64,000 bases of DNA from an uncultured Roseobacter sp. (lineage in GTDB: Bacteria > Pseudomonadota > Alphaproteobacteria > Rhodobacterales > Rhodobacteraceae), in assembly GCF_947493125.1 (NCBI RefSeq), contig NZ_CANLQB010000004.1, forward strand, positions 1 to 64,000. The letters run 5' to 3'. The notes beneath the pieces were generated by a model. It saw only the letters and a list, made by a program, of their open reading frames with translations. It was not told where the DNA came from and did no database searches. Of the stretch, positions 54,659-63,000 are shown piece by piece. Position 1 is the stretch's first letter. Each line of letters begins with the position of its first letter. The position numbers were made by a program, and so were the translations under genes.

Positions 54659-55949
54659 ATTCCTGAATAACCTGGACGAGGGAGAGCTTCTGGCTCTCCC
54701 TTTTTTGTTCGAGTTCTGGGCGATGGAGCATCAGTTGCCGCCTGAAGGCGATTGGCGGTCCTGGGTGATCATGGGCGGGCGCGGTGCGGGGAAGACGCGC
54801 GCAGGCTCCGAGTGGGTGCGGGCACAGGTGGAGGGCGCGCGGCCACTGGATGAAGGGCGGGCGCGGCGTGTCGCGCTTGTGGGGGAGACCGTGGACCAGG
54901 TCCGCGAAGTGATGATTTTTGGCGACAGCGGCATTCTTGCCTGTTCGCCGCCCGACCGGCGCCCGACCTGGGAAGCCGGGCGGAAGCGGTTGGTCTGGCC
55001 CAACGGGGCCATTGCGACCGTGCATTCGGCTTATGACCCGGAAGGCTTGCGGGGGCCCCAGTTCGATGCGGCCTGGGTCGATGAGCTGGCAAAGTGGAAG
55101 AAGGCGGAGGCCACCTGGGACCAGTTGCAGTTCGCGCTGCGGCTGGGGGAGGACCCGCGGGTCTGTGTGACGACGACGCCGCGGAACGTAGGCGTGCTGA
55201 AGGCGCTGCTGAAATCGCCGTCGACCGTGGTGACGCAGGCCCCGACCGAGGCCAATGCGGCCAATCTGGCGGCCTCCTTCCTGGAAGAGGTCAGGGCGCG
55301 CTATGAAGGCACGCGGCTGGGGCGCCAGGAATTGGACGGTGTGTTGCTGGAGGATGCCGAAGGGGCTTTGTGGACCTCGGCAGGTCTCGAGGCGGCGCGG
55401 GTACGCGCGCTGCCCGATCTGGACCGGATCGTGGTGGCGCTGGACCCAGCGGCGAGCGGGACGGCAACCTCGGACGAATGCGGGATCGTGGTGGCGGGGG
55501 TCAAGATGACCGGCCCGCCGCAGGATTGGCGCGCCACCGTGATCGCGGATTGTACCGTTGCGGGCGCCACGCCCGCGGGATGGGCGCAGGCGGCGGTGTC
55601 GGCGATGGAGCAGTACGGGGCCGACCGGCTGGTGGCCGAGGTGAACCAGGGCGGACAGATGGTGGCGGAGGTGGTGCGTCAGGTGGACCCGCTGGTGCCC
55701 TACAAGGCCGTGCACGCAAGCCGGGGCAAGGTCGCCCGGGCCGAGCCTGTGGCGGCGCTCTATGAGCAAGGGCGGGTGCGGCATATGCCCGGGCTCGACG
55801 CGCTGGAAGACCAGATGTGCCGCATGACGCTGCACGGTTATGAGGGCAAGGGCTCGCCTGACCGGGTGGATGCGCTGGTCTGGGCACTGCATGAGCTGAT
55901 GATCGAGCCTGCCGCCAAGTGGCGGGCGCCACGCGTACGGTCGCTGTAA
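54579..55949 (+). CDS. GTA g2, large terminase subunit
   Basis: A packaging ATPase-nuclease of about 456 residues. Walker A is GGRGAGKT near residues 66-73. AAWVDELAKWKK resembles the Walker B region. TTTPRNVGVLKALLKSP and VVALDPAASGTATSDECG (first nuclease Asp) follow, then AEVNQGGQMV and SPDRVDALVWALHELM. The start is uncertain: ATGs at 54555 and 54579 both lie inside g1. In GTA particles this enzyme packages about 4 kb of host DNA with no sequence specificity. Confidence 0.92.
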   Translation: MPSISKKHGLRLGASWIGSASRDLQDEFLNNLDEGELLALPFLFEFWAMEHQLPPEGDWRSWVIMGGRGAGKTRAGSEWVRAQVEGARPLDEGRARRVALVGETVDQVREVMIFGDSGILACSPPDRRPTWEAGRKRLVWPNGAIATVHSAYDPEGLRGPQFDAAWVDELAKWKKAEATWDQLQFALRLGEDPRVCVTTTPRNVGVLKALLKSPSTVVTQAPTEANAANLAASFLEEVRARYEGTRLGRQELDGVLLEDAEGALWTSAGLEAARVRALPDLDRIVVALDPAASGTATSDECGIVVAGVKMTGPPQDWRATVIADCTVAGATPAGWAQAAVSAMEQYGADRLVAEVNQGGQMVAEVVRQVDPLVPYKAVHASRGKVARAEPVAALYEQGRVRHMPGLDALEDQMCRMTLHGYEGKGSPDRVDALVWALHELMIEPAAKWRAPRVRSL

Positions 55950-55996
55950 CCTTTTGGTGACCATTCCCCCTTGGGCCAAGCCTGCAAGGGGTTCGG

Positions 55997-56016
55997 GGCA
56001 GCGCACGCTGCCTTTT
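55997..56016 (+). terminator. Terminator-like hairpin between GTA g2 and g3
   Basis: GGCAGC (55997-56002) pairs with GCTGCC (56007-56012) around GCAC, followed by TTTT. It sits in the 180-bp gap between g2 and g3, the largest non-coding gap in the head genes apart from that after g5. Confidence 0.5.
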
Positions 56017-56129
56017 CATCTTTGAAATCGGAATTCGACCAAACTCGAGGCAACAAGATCAGCCCCGCCGCGCAGATCGGTGCGTGGGCGCAGGTGCCTT
56101 GCCGGCGAGCATATTGAGGAGCAAACGAC

Positions 56130-57308
56130 ATGGTTTTTGACTTTCTAAAGCGTGGTGCAGTCACTGAAGCACCCGAACAGAAAGCGAGCGCCGCGGGGCC
56201 TGTCGTGGCCTATCAGACCTCAGGCCGCGTGGCCTGGAGCCCGCGCGATGCGGTGTCGTTGACGCGGACTGGCTTCTCGGGCAACCCTGTTGGGTTTCGG
56301 TCGGTCAAGCTGATCGCCGAGGCGGCGGCGGCGCTGCCGCTGGTGCTGCAGGACACCGAGCAACGCTATGACGTGCACCCCGTGATTGACCTCGTGGCGC
56401 GGCCGAACCCGATGCAAGGGCGGGCGGAGTTGCTGGAGGCGCTTTACGCGCAGCTGCTGCTCAACGGCAATGGCTATGTGGAGGCGGTGGCCGGTGAGGC
56501 GGATCTGCCGGTGGAGCTGCATGTGCTGCGGTCGGACCGGATGAGCGTGGTGCCCGGCAGCGATGGCTGGCCCGTGGCCTATGAATATGCGGTCGGCGGG
56601 CGCAAGCACCGCTTTGACGCCAGCGGGCCGCGCGTACCGGTGTGCCATATCAAGAGCTTCCACCCGCAGGACGATCACTATGGTTTCAGCCCGATGCAGG
56701 CGGCGGCGATGGCAATTGATGTGCACAACTCGGCCAGCCGCTGGTCGAAGGCGCTGCTGGACAATGCGGCGCGACCCTCGGGGGCGATTGTCTATCGCGG
56801 GGTTGAGGGGCAGGGGACGATGGCGCCCGATCAGTATGAGCGCCTCGTGAGCGAAATGGAGAGCCATCACCAGGGTGCGCGCAACGCGGGCCGCCCGATG
56901 CTGCTGGAAGGCGGGCTCGACTGGAAACCGATGGGCTTTTCGCCCTCGGACATGGAGTTCCAGAAGAGCAAGGACGCGGCAGCGCGCGAGATCGCACTGG
57001 CCTTCGGGGTGCCGCCGATGCTGCTGGGCATTCAGGGGGATGCAACCTATGCGAATTACCAGGAGGCCAACCGGGCGTTTTATCGCCTGACGGTGCTGCC
57101 ACTCGCAACCCGGGTCACCGCGGCGCTCGCCCATTGGATCGCTGGGTTCACGGGTACGCCGCTGGTGCTGAAACCCGATCTGGATCAGGTGCCGGCGCTG
57201 GCTGCGGAGCGGGACGCACAATGGAGCCGGGTGGCCAAGGCGGATTTTCTGACACAGGCCGAAAAGCGCGCTCTGCTTGGTCTGCCCGTTGAAGGCGGTA
57301 CGGCGTGA
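56130..57308 (+). CDS. GTA g3, portal protein
   Basis: A 392-residue HK97-type portal. Near the N-terminus it has NPVGFRSVKLIAEAAAALPL, then LVARPNPMQGRAELLEALYA, KSFHPQDDHYGFSPMQAAAM and the C-terminal REIALAFGVPPMLLGIQGDA. It forms the ring through which DNA enters. GAGGAG precedes the start. It overlaps g3.5 by 4 bp. Confidence 0.94.
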   Translation: MVFDFLKRGAVTEAPEQKASAAGPVVAYQTSGRVAWSPRDAVSLTRTGFSGNPVGFRSVKLIAEAAAALPLVLQDTEQRYDVHPVIDLVARPNPMQGRAELLEALYAQLLLNGNGYVEAVAGEADLPVELHVLRSDRMSVVPGSDGWPVAYEYAVGGRKHRFDASGPRVPVCHIKSFHPQDDHYGFSPMQAAAMAIDVHNSASRWSKALLDNAARPSGAIVYRGVEGQGTMAPDQYERLVSEMESHHQGARNAGRPMLLEGGLDWKPMGFSPSDMEFQKSKDAAAREIALAFGVPPMLLGIQGDATYANYQEANRAFYRLTVLPLATRVTAALAHWIAGFTGTPLVLKPDLDQVPALAAERDAQWSRVAKADFLTQAEKRALLGLPVEGGTA

Positions 57309-57607
57309 ACCCTAGCGAAAAACCCTCGGGCGCGCAGCATGTCGTCTACCCATTCGACGACTTCGAAAGCGTGTTTCAGCGGATCGACAAACGGATTTCG
57401 GCCATCGAGAGGGCCACAATCATGCTGGAGCGCGAACTCGCTGTGGCGGAAGAAAAACGGAAATTTGTTGAGCAGAGGTTCAATGAGGTGGATCGGCGGC
57501 TCGACCGGATCGACGGGCATATCTCGCGGCTGGTCTGGCTCATCATTGCGGCGATCATCGGTGGCTTCATGTCGTTTGTGATGAGAGGAGCGATGTTCGG
57601 TGTTTAG
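57305..57607 (+). CDS. GTA g3.5 family protein, C-terminal membrane helix
   Basis: A 100-residue product starting at GTG 57305. The middle is coiled-coil (IDKRISAIERATIMLERELA, then VDRRLDRIDGHISRL), and the end is a hydrophobic helix (LVWLIIAAIIGGFMSFVM). Its place matches orfg3.5 of other GTA clusters, where it has been linked to head formation. The membrane helix is unusual for a head gene. Confidence 0.75.
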   Translation: MNPSEKPSGAQHVVYPFDDFESVFQRIDKRISAIERATIMLERELAVAEEKRKFVEQRFNEVDRRLDRIDGHISRLVWLIIAAIIGGFMSFVMRGAMFGV

Positions 57608-58013
57608 CGTGGCCATCATCACCCGCGCGTCGGTGCTTCTGGCCTTCTGCATGGCGCTGACGCCCGCGATCTTCACGGTCGGGCCGTATCTGGAGAGCCG
57701 GTACTTTCCGGTCGTGCGGGAGACGCAGATCCTCCACGAGGAGGAACATGCCTCGGGTGTCAGTTTTTACGTGCGGTTCCGCAAGGTGCGGCAATGCGCC
57801 TTCCGAGGGCTGGCCTGGTACGCGGGGGAGGTGCGTGTGCCTGTCGACTTCGAACCGGACGCGGCGACCATGCCGCGCTCGCGCCCGAAGGGTGGACACT
57901 ACGCAGGCCCTTGGTTCGTCTCGGGACTGAATCAGACCGCCGGGACGCGGGCCTATGCACATCACCGGTGTCATCCGCTGTGGGTGACCATCACCAGATT
58001 TTATGACGGCTGA
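57600..58013 (+). CDS. Membrane-anchored protein of unknown function inserted in the GTA head genes
   Basis: A 137-residue product starting at GTG 57600, overlapping g3.5 by 8 bp. The N-terminus is hydrophobic (IITRASVLLAFCMALTPAIF) and the rest would lie outside the cytoplasm: VSFYVRFRKVRQCAFRGLAW, then VPVDFEPDA, and a Cys near the end (YAHHRCHPLWVTITRFY) that could pair with the earlier one. I recognise no domain. I do not recall it in the R. capsulatus cluster. Its tight overlap with GTA genes argues for co-expression. Confidence 0.65.
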   Translation: MFSVAIITRASVLLAFCMALTPAIFTVGPYLESRYFPVVRETQILHEEEHASGVSFYVRFRKVRQCAFRGLAWYAGEVRVPVDFEPDAATMPRSRPKGGHYAGPWFVSGLNQTAGTRAYAHHRCHPLWVTITRFYDG

Positions 58014-58062
58014 CCCCGCCGCACCCGAGACGGTGCGTGCAACATTCAGCGAGGAGAGTGAC

Positions 58063-58620
58063 ATGGAAGTAGAGACCGGATTGGAGCGCAAGTTCGCGCG
58101 TTTCGGAGAGGCCCTTGAGGTCGAGGATGGCAGCGTCATCAGCGGCTATGCCAGCCTGTTTGGAGCGGTTGACCAGGGCAATGACGTGGTCGCCGAAGGG
58201 GCCTACGCGGCGTCGTTGGCAGCACTCACCGCGAAGGGGACGAAGGTCAAGATGCTGTGGCAGCACGACCCGGCGCAGCCCATCGGCATCTGGGATGAGG
58301 TGCGCGAGGACGGCAAGGGCCTGTGGGTCAAGGGACGTCTGCTTGACAGCGTGGCCAAGGGCCGTGAGGCAGCCGCGCTGATCGAGGCAGGCGCCATTGA
58401 CGGGCTGTCGATCGGCTATCGCACGCGCAAGGCTACGAAGAATTCAAAGGGCCAGAGGCTCTTGCAGGAACTGGAGCTTTGGGAGGTGTCGTTGGTGACC
58501 TTCCCGATGTTGCCCAGTGCGCGGGTTGCGGGCAAGTCGGAGGAGACTGAGCTTGACCGTTCCCTGCGTGACATGGCCGCCGTCTTTGCAGGCGCGCGCG
58601 CTGATCTGGCGCGCCGCTAA
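58063..58620 (+). CDS. GTA g4, prohead protease (HK97 family)
   Basis: A 185-residue serine protease that matures the capsid. Core motifs are ISGYASLFGAVDQGNDVVAE, catalytic His in MLWQHDPAQPIGIWDEV, and catalytic Ser in AIDGLSIGYRTRKA. An ATG at 58063 with GAGGAGAG ahead is preferred to the in-frame ATG at 58003, which overlaps the previous gene. Confidence 0.93.
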   Translation: MEVETGLERKFARFGEALEVEDGSVISGYASLFGAVDQGNDVVAEGAYAASLAALTAKGTKVKMLWQHDPAQPIGIWDEVREDGKGLWVKGRLLDSVAKGREAAALIEAGAIDGLSIGYRTRKATKNSKGQRLLQELELWEVSLVTFPMLPSARVAGKSEETELDRSLRDMAAVFAGARADLARR

Positions 58621-58689
58621 CGCGCACCTGTCGTCCCGGTCGCGCGAGGGGTTCGCGCGGCCTTCACACTACCAAGAAGAGGATTTGCC

Positions 58690-59868
58690 ATGAGCAAGAC
58701 CGAACGCAAGGCGGCGGGCGGGGACGGTTTGACCCCCGCTGAGGATGTCAGGCAGGCCGTGACCGGCTTTGTCACTGATTTCAAACGCTTCAAAGACGAT
58801 ATCGAGACAAAACTTCAACAGACAGAAGAGCGACTGACCATGCTGGACCGAAAGACACTGACCTCTCAACGCAGCCCCCTTGGCGGTGCTGTGGACGCGG
58901 GCGCACCGCATCAGAAGGCCTTTAACGCATACTTGCGTTCGGGCGATGATGACGGGCTGCGTGGCCTGGAGATGGATGTGAAATCCCTCTCGACCGCGGT
59001 GAATTCCGATGGTGGCTATCTCGTAGATCCGCAAACCTCCGAGACGGTGAAATCGGTTCTGAACGCCACCGCGTCGATCCGCTCCATTGCGGCTGTAGTG
59101 AACGTTGAAGCGACATCTTACGATGTGCTCGTCGATCACACCGACGTGGGTGCAGGCTGGGCCACCGAAACCGGCGCAACCGGTGAGACCGATACGCCGC
59201 AGATCGACCGCATCACCATTTCGCTGCACGAGCTGAGCGCGCTGCCGAAGGCGTCGCAGCGTCTGCTGGATGATAGTGCGTTCGACATCGAGACATGGCT
59301 CGCCAGCCGCATCGCCGACAAGTTTGCGCGTGCGGAAGCGGCGGCCTTCATCAATGGCGACGGCACCGACAAGCCGATGGGCATCCTGAGCCACAGCACC
59401 GTGGACAATGATGTCTGGACCTGGGGCAACCTCGGCTATGTGCCAACGGGCATCGAAGGCAATGTCACGGCGGATGCGATCATCGACCTGGTCTATGCGC
59501 TGGGGGCGGAGTACCGCGCCAATGCGACCTTCGTGATGAACTCCAAGACCGCTGGTCTGGTGCGAAAGCTGAAGGACAACGATGGCCGGTTCCTCTGGTC
59601 GGACGGTCTGGCCGCAGCCGAGCCTGCGCGTCTGATGGGCTACCCTGTCCTGATCGCCGAAGACATGCCGGATGCGGCAACCGATGCGACGCCGATTGCC
59701 TTTGGCGATTTCTCGGCGGGCTACACCATCGCCGAGCGCCCCGATCTGCGCGTTCTGCGCGACCCGTTCAGCGCCAAGCCGCATGTCCTGTTCTATGCGA
59801 CAAAGCGCGTGGGCGGCGATGTGAGCGACTATGCCGCGATCAAGCTGCTGAAATTCGGCACCTCCTGA
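58690..59868 (+). CDS. GTA g5, major capsid protein (HK97 family)
   Basis: A 392-residue HK97-fold protein. The N-terminal ~100 residues form a helical delta domain (VRQAVTGFVTDFKRFKDDIE) that the g4 protease removes. Fold motifs follow: GGYLVDPQTSETVKSVL, PKASQRLLDDSAFDIETWLA, NATFVMNSKTAGLVRKLKD and PVLIAEDMPDAATDATPIAF. It ends LLKFGTS. AGAGGA precedes the start. Confidence 0.96.
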   Translation: MSKTERKAAGGDGLTPAEDVRQAVTGFVTDFKRFKDDIETKLQQTEERLTMLDRKTLTSQRSPLGGAVDAGAPHQKAFNAYLRSGDDDGLRGLEMDVKSLSTAVNSDGGYLVDPQTSETVKSVLNATASIRSIAAVVNVEATSYDVLVDHTDVGAGWATETGATGETDTPQIDRITISLHELSALPKASQRLLDDSAFDIETWLASRIADKFARAEAAAFINGDGTDKPMGILSHSTVDNDVWTWGNLGYVPTGIEGNVTADAIIDLVYALGAEYRANATFVMNSKTAGLVRKLKDNDGRFLWSDGLAAAEPARLMGYPVLIAEDMPDAATDATPIAFGDFSAGYTIAERPDLRVLRDPFSAKPHVLFYATKRVGGDVSDYAAIKLLKFGTS

Positions 59869-59882
59869 GGGATGTGACGATA

Positions 59883-59908
59883 CCGGCGCGGGGCATGCCT
59901 CGCGCCGG
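59883..59908. repeat. Hairpin directly after the capsid gene
   Basis: CCGGCGCG (59883-59890) and CGCGCCGG (59901-59908) are perfect 8-bp arms with partial inner pairing. It starts 15 bp after the g5 stop codon, with no T run. It may stabilise the abundant capsid mRNA. The rest of the 155-bp gap to g6 holds nothing recognised. Confidence 0.6.
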
Positions 59909-60023
59909 GCCGGGTGCGCGCCGGAACGTTTGTGTTGTCTAGCTGCTCCCCTCCGACCGAGCAATGCAGATGGGTGCGCGCCCGGTTTCTGAACGGTGGA
60001 GCAAAACGAATTGGAGACATTCG

Positions 60024-60623
60024 ATGATGTTGATCGAAGAAACGACGGTGCCCGATGCGGCGCTACCAGTCGAAGACTTCAAAGCGCATTTGCGACTGGG
60101 CACCGGCTTTGGTCAGGATTCTGCGCAGGATGAGGTCCTCGCTGGGTTTCTGCGGGCCGCGATGGCCGCGATTGAGACCCGGACGGGAAAGATCCTGATG
60201 ACGCGCCCATTCAGCTGGTCGCTGACCTTCTGGCGGGATCGCGATACGCAGGTGCTGCCGGTGGCGCCGGTCTCTGCGGTGACGCGGCTGTCGGTGATGT
60301 CCCGTGACGGCAGTTCTTCCGAAGTCGATCCGGAGCAGTATTGGCTGGAACGCGACAGCCAGCGGCCGCGCCTGCGGGCAGTCGGCGCGTGTCTGCCCGT
60401 CATTCCGCAGGGTGGATCAGCGGTTGTGGAGTTCGAGGCTGGCTATGGCATGGCTTGGACGGATTTGCCCGCTGACATGCGGCAGGCCGTCCTCCTGTTG
60501 GCGGCGCATTACTATGAATACCGCGATGAGACCTCGCTGCGTGAGGGCAGCATGCCTTTTGGTGTGAGCAGTCTGATCGAGCGCTATAAGGTCTTGCGTC
60601 TTGGGTCGGGAGCGATCCGATGA
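60024..60623 (+). CDS. GTA g6, head-tail connector protein
   Basis: A 199-residue adaptor of the gp6/phiE125 gp8-like group. The N-terminal VEDFKAHLRLGTGFGQDSAQ, then DEVLAGFLRAAMAAIETRTG and the C-terminal VLLLAAHYYEYRDETSLREG are typical. It binds below the portal. The start at 60024 has GGAG ahead; upstream in-frame codons lack homology. Confidence 0.88.
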   Translation: MMLIEETTVPDAALPVEDFKAHLRLGTGFGQDSAQDEVLAGFLRAAMAAIETRTGKILMTRPFSWSLTFWRDRDTQVLPVAPVSAVTRLSVMSRDGSSSEVDPEQYWLERDSQRPRLRAVGACLPVIPQGGSAVVEFEAGYGMAWTDLPADMRQAVLLLAAHYYEYRDETSLREGSMPFGVSSLIERYKVLRLGSGAIR

Positions 60624-60958
60624 CGACGCCCCGCCTGAACCGGAAACTGGTCCTGGAGGCGCCGCAACGGTTGGATGACGGCGCTGGCGGATATGTCGAG
60701 ACCTGGCAGGCGCTGGGTAGTGTCTGGGCAAAGGTGACGCCGCGCTCGGGCCGCGAGACGGCGGTCTCGGAAGTGGCTGTGTCGGCAGTAGGCTACCGGA
60801 TCACGTTGCGGAGCGCGCCGGAGGGCGACATCAGGCGCCCGCTACCTGAGCAGCGGTTTCGCGAGGGTGCGCGGCTCTTTCACATTCAGGCGGTGGTGGA
60901 TGACGACCCGGACGGGCGGTATCTCACCTGCTTTGCAACTGAGGAGGTGGCGGTATGA
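60620..60958 (+). CDS. GTA g7, head closure / head-tail adaptor
   Basis: A 112-residue protein of the SPP1 gp16-like head-closure family: LNRKLVLEAPQRLDDGAGGY, then WQALGSVWAKVTPRSGRET and FREGARLFHIQAVVDDDPDG. It overlaps g6 by 4 bp (ATGA) and g8 by 4 bp. Confidence 0.88.
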   Translation: MTTPRLNRKLVLEAPQRLDDGAGGYVETWQALGSVWAKVTPRSGRETAVSEVAVSAVGYRITLRSAPEGDIRRPLPEQRFREGARLFHIQAVVDDDPDGRYLTCFATEEVAV

Positions 60959-61365
60959 GCTATGCCATGTCGGGCGCGCTGCAGGCCGCCATCTACGACG
61001 CCCTGATCAACGACGCGGCAGTTGATGCCCTGATCGGGGGCCATGTCTATGATGCGGTTCCCACAGGGGCGGTGCCCGAGACCTACGTGAGCTTGGGGCG
61101 CGAGCAGGCGCGCGATGCCTCCGATCAAACCGGCGACGGCGCGCTGCACGACATTGAAATCATGGTCACGACCACACAACCGGGATTCACGGGTGCCAAG
61201 GCGGTCGCGGCGGCGATCTCGGATGTCCTGCAGGACGCTGATCTGACGCTGAGCCGAGGGCGGCTCGTGTTCCTGAAATTCCTGCGGGCGGAGGCACGAC
61301 GGATCGATGCCAATACCGGCCGCGAGATCCGCATGCGCTTTCGCGCCCGCGTCGACGACGCATAA
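60955..61365 (+). CDS. GTA g8, tail terminator (DUF3168)
   Basis: A 136-residue protein with the DUF3168 pattern: LQAAIYDALINDAAVDALIG, YDAVPTGAVPETYVSLG and AEARRIDANTGREIRMRFRA. It caps the tail tube and joins it to the head. Overlap with g7 suggests translational coupling. Confidence 0.9.
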   Translation: MSYAMSGALQAAIYDALINDAAVDALIGGHVYDAVPTGAVPETYVSLGREQARDASDQTGDGALHDIEIMVTTTQPGFTGAKAVAAAISDVLQDADLTLSRGRLVFLKFLRAEARRIDANTGREIRMRFRARVDDA

Positions 61366-61393
61366 CCTTTAGACTTCAAACAGGAGACAACCC

Positions 61394-61807
61394 ATGGGTG
61401 CTCAGAACGGAAAGGACCTTTTGATCAAGGTCGATATGACGGACAGTGGGTCCTTCACCACGCTTGCGGGTCTGCGTGCCACGCGGGTGAGCTTCAACGC
61501 GGAGACCATCGATGTGACCAGCCTTGAGAGCCAGGGCGGATGGCGTGAGCTGTTGTCCGGCGCCGGTGTGCGGTCGGTCTCGATCAGCGGGTCCGGTGTG
61601 TTCCGCGACGCGGACACGGATGAGCGTGCGCGGCAGCTGTTTTTTGACGGTGAGGCGCCGAACTTTCAGGTCGTGATTCCGGATTTCGGCATCGTCGAGG
61701 GGCCGTTTCAGGTCACCGCGATCGAGTACGGCGGCAGCCACAATGGCGAGGCGACCTATGAGCTGTCCCTGGCCAGCGCTGGCGCGTTGAGCTTCACGGC
61801 GATCTGA
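61394..61807 (+). CDS. GTA g9, major tail protein
   Basis: A 137-residue tail tube subunit of the TP901-1 family: MGAQNGKDLLIKVDMTDSGS, then TLAGLRATRVSFNAETIDVT and SLESQGGWRELLSGAGVRSV. AGGAGA precedes the start. It is expected to be made in high amount. Confidence 0.93.
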   Translation: MGAQNGKDLLIKVDMTDSGSFTTLAGLRATRVSFNAETIDVTSLESQGGWRELLSGAGVRSVSISGSGVFRDADTDERARQLFFDGEAPNFQVVIPDFGIVEGPFQVTAIEYGGSHNGEATYELSLASAGALSFTAI

Positions 61808-61809
61808 TC

Positions 61810-62127
61810 ATGGCAAATCCCTGGAGGGGCGATGTGGCCTTGGTGATCGACGGCGAGACCCATGTTATGCGGTTGACGCTCGGCGCATTGGCCGAGCTGG
61901 AGGCCGCGATGCAAACGGATTCGCTTTTGGCCATGGTGGAGCGTTTTGAGAGCAGCAGTTTCACCAGTCAGGATGTGCTGGCGTTGCTGAGGGCGGGCCT
62001 GCGGGGCGGCAAATGCGACGTGCCCGATGACGCGCTGCTTCATGCGGAGATTGATGGCGGGCCCATCGGGGCTGCCCGTGCGGCGGCCGAGTTGCTGGCA
62101 CGCGCGTTCACCGCGCCGCAGGCATGA
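61810..62127 (+). CDS. GTA g10, tail assembly protein
   Basis: A 105-residue protein of the GTA gp10 type, MANPWRGDVALVIDGETHVM, then RLTLGALAELEAAMQTDSLL and DVLALLRAGLRGGKCDV. By position it is a tail tape-measure chaperone. It overlaps the next gene by 4 bp. Confidence 0.87.
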   Translation: MANPWRGDVALVIDGETHVMRLTLGALAELEAAMQTDSLLAMVERFESSSFTSQDVLALLRAGLRGGKCDVPDDALLHAEIDGGPIGAARAAAELLARAFTAPQA

Positions 62128-62333
62128 CGCGGCTGGACTGGCCGGCACTGATGCGGGTCGGCCTACGGGGGCTCGGGCTGCAGCCGGACGTGTTCTGGGC
62201 GCTTACGCCTGCCGAGTTACAGACCATGTTGGGCGACCCGAGCAAAAGCGGGCCGCTGTTGAGCACCAGGTTGGAGGCCTTGATGGCCTCATATCCCGAC
62301 ACCGAAGACGAGGACGATGGCAATGACGGATGA
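62124..62333 (+). CDS. GTA g10.1, tail assembly chaperone
   Basis: A 69-residue protein: MTRLDWPALMRVGLRGLGLQ, then PDVFWALTPAELQTMLGD and an acidic end. This is the phage TAC-like chaperone found between g10 and g11 in GTA clusters. It overlaps both neighbours. Confidence 0.87.
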   Translation: MTRLDWPALMRVGLRGLGLQPDVFWALTPAELQTMLGDPSKSGPLLSTRLEALMASYPDTEDEDDGNDG

Positions 62334-62982
62334 GAGCGGGTTTGACGATCTTGAGGGGCGCGCCGAAGGGCTGAACGAGACGCTTGGCCAGACGAGCCAG
62401 CTGGTTTCGGGGTTTGACAGCGAGCTGCAGCGGATGAAGACGTCCTTGGCGGCCACTGGCCGAGACATCGCCGTTTTGGAGCGCGGGCTGACACGCGGCC
62501 TGCGGCGGGCTTTCGACGGCGTTGTCTTTGACGGCGACAGCTTGTCGACAGCGCTCGACACGCTTGCGAACAGTCTGGTGAACACGGCTTACAGCGCTGC
62601 GATCAACCCGGTGACGAAACAGGTGGGCGGGCTGCTGGCACAAGGTGTCGACGGGCTGATCGGAGGTATCTTGCCGTTCGCAGATGGGGCTCCGTTCAGC
62701 CAGGGTCGCGTCATGCCCTTTGCCACTGGCGGCATCGTCAGCGGAGCCACGCCCTTCGGGATGCGCGGCGGTATGGGGATCATGGGAGAGGCCGGACCGG
62801 AGGCGATCATGCCGCTCGCACGCGGCCCCGATGGCAAGCTGGGTGTGCGCGGGGCGGGCGGTGGCGGCCAGACCATCGTGATGAACATCACCACGCCGGA
62901 CGTGCAGGGGTTCCAGCGCAGCCAGGGCCAGATCGCGGCCCAGATGACCCGTGCCTTGGGGCGCGGCCAACGCAATCGATAA
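62323..62982 (+). CDS. GTA g11, tape measure protein
   Basis: About 219 residues. The start may be 62317 or 62323; the latter is better spaced from GAGG. The helical N-terminus (LEGRAEGLNETLGQTSQLVS) is followed by a glycine-rich segment (MRGGMGIMGEAGPEAIMPLA) typical of the ends of tape measure proteins. It sets tail length; its short size fits the short GTA tail. Confidence 0.88.
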   Translation: MTDESGFDDLEGRAEGLNETLGQTSQLVSGFDSELQRMKTSLAATGRDIAVLERGLTRGLRRAFDGVVFDGDSLSTALDTLANSLVNTAYSAAINPVTKQVGGLLAQGVDGLIGGILPFADGAPFSQGRVMPFATGGIVSGATPFGMRGGMGIMGEAGPEAIMPLARGPDGKLGVRGAGGGGQTIVMNITTPDVQGFQRSQGQIAAQMTRALGRGQRNR

Positions 62983-63000
62983 GACCGGGGGAGCACACCC

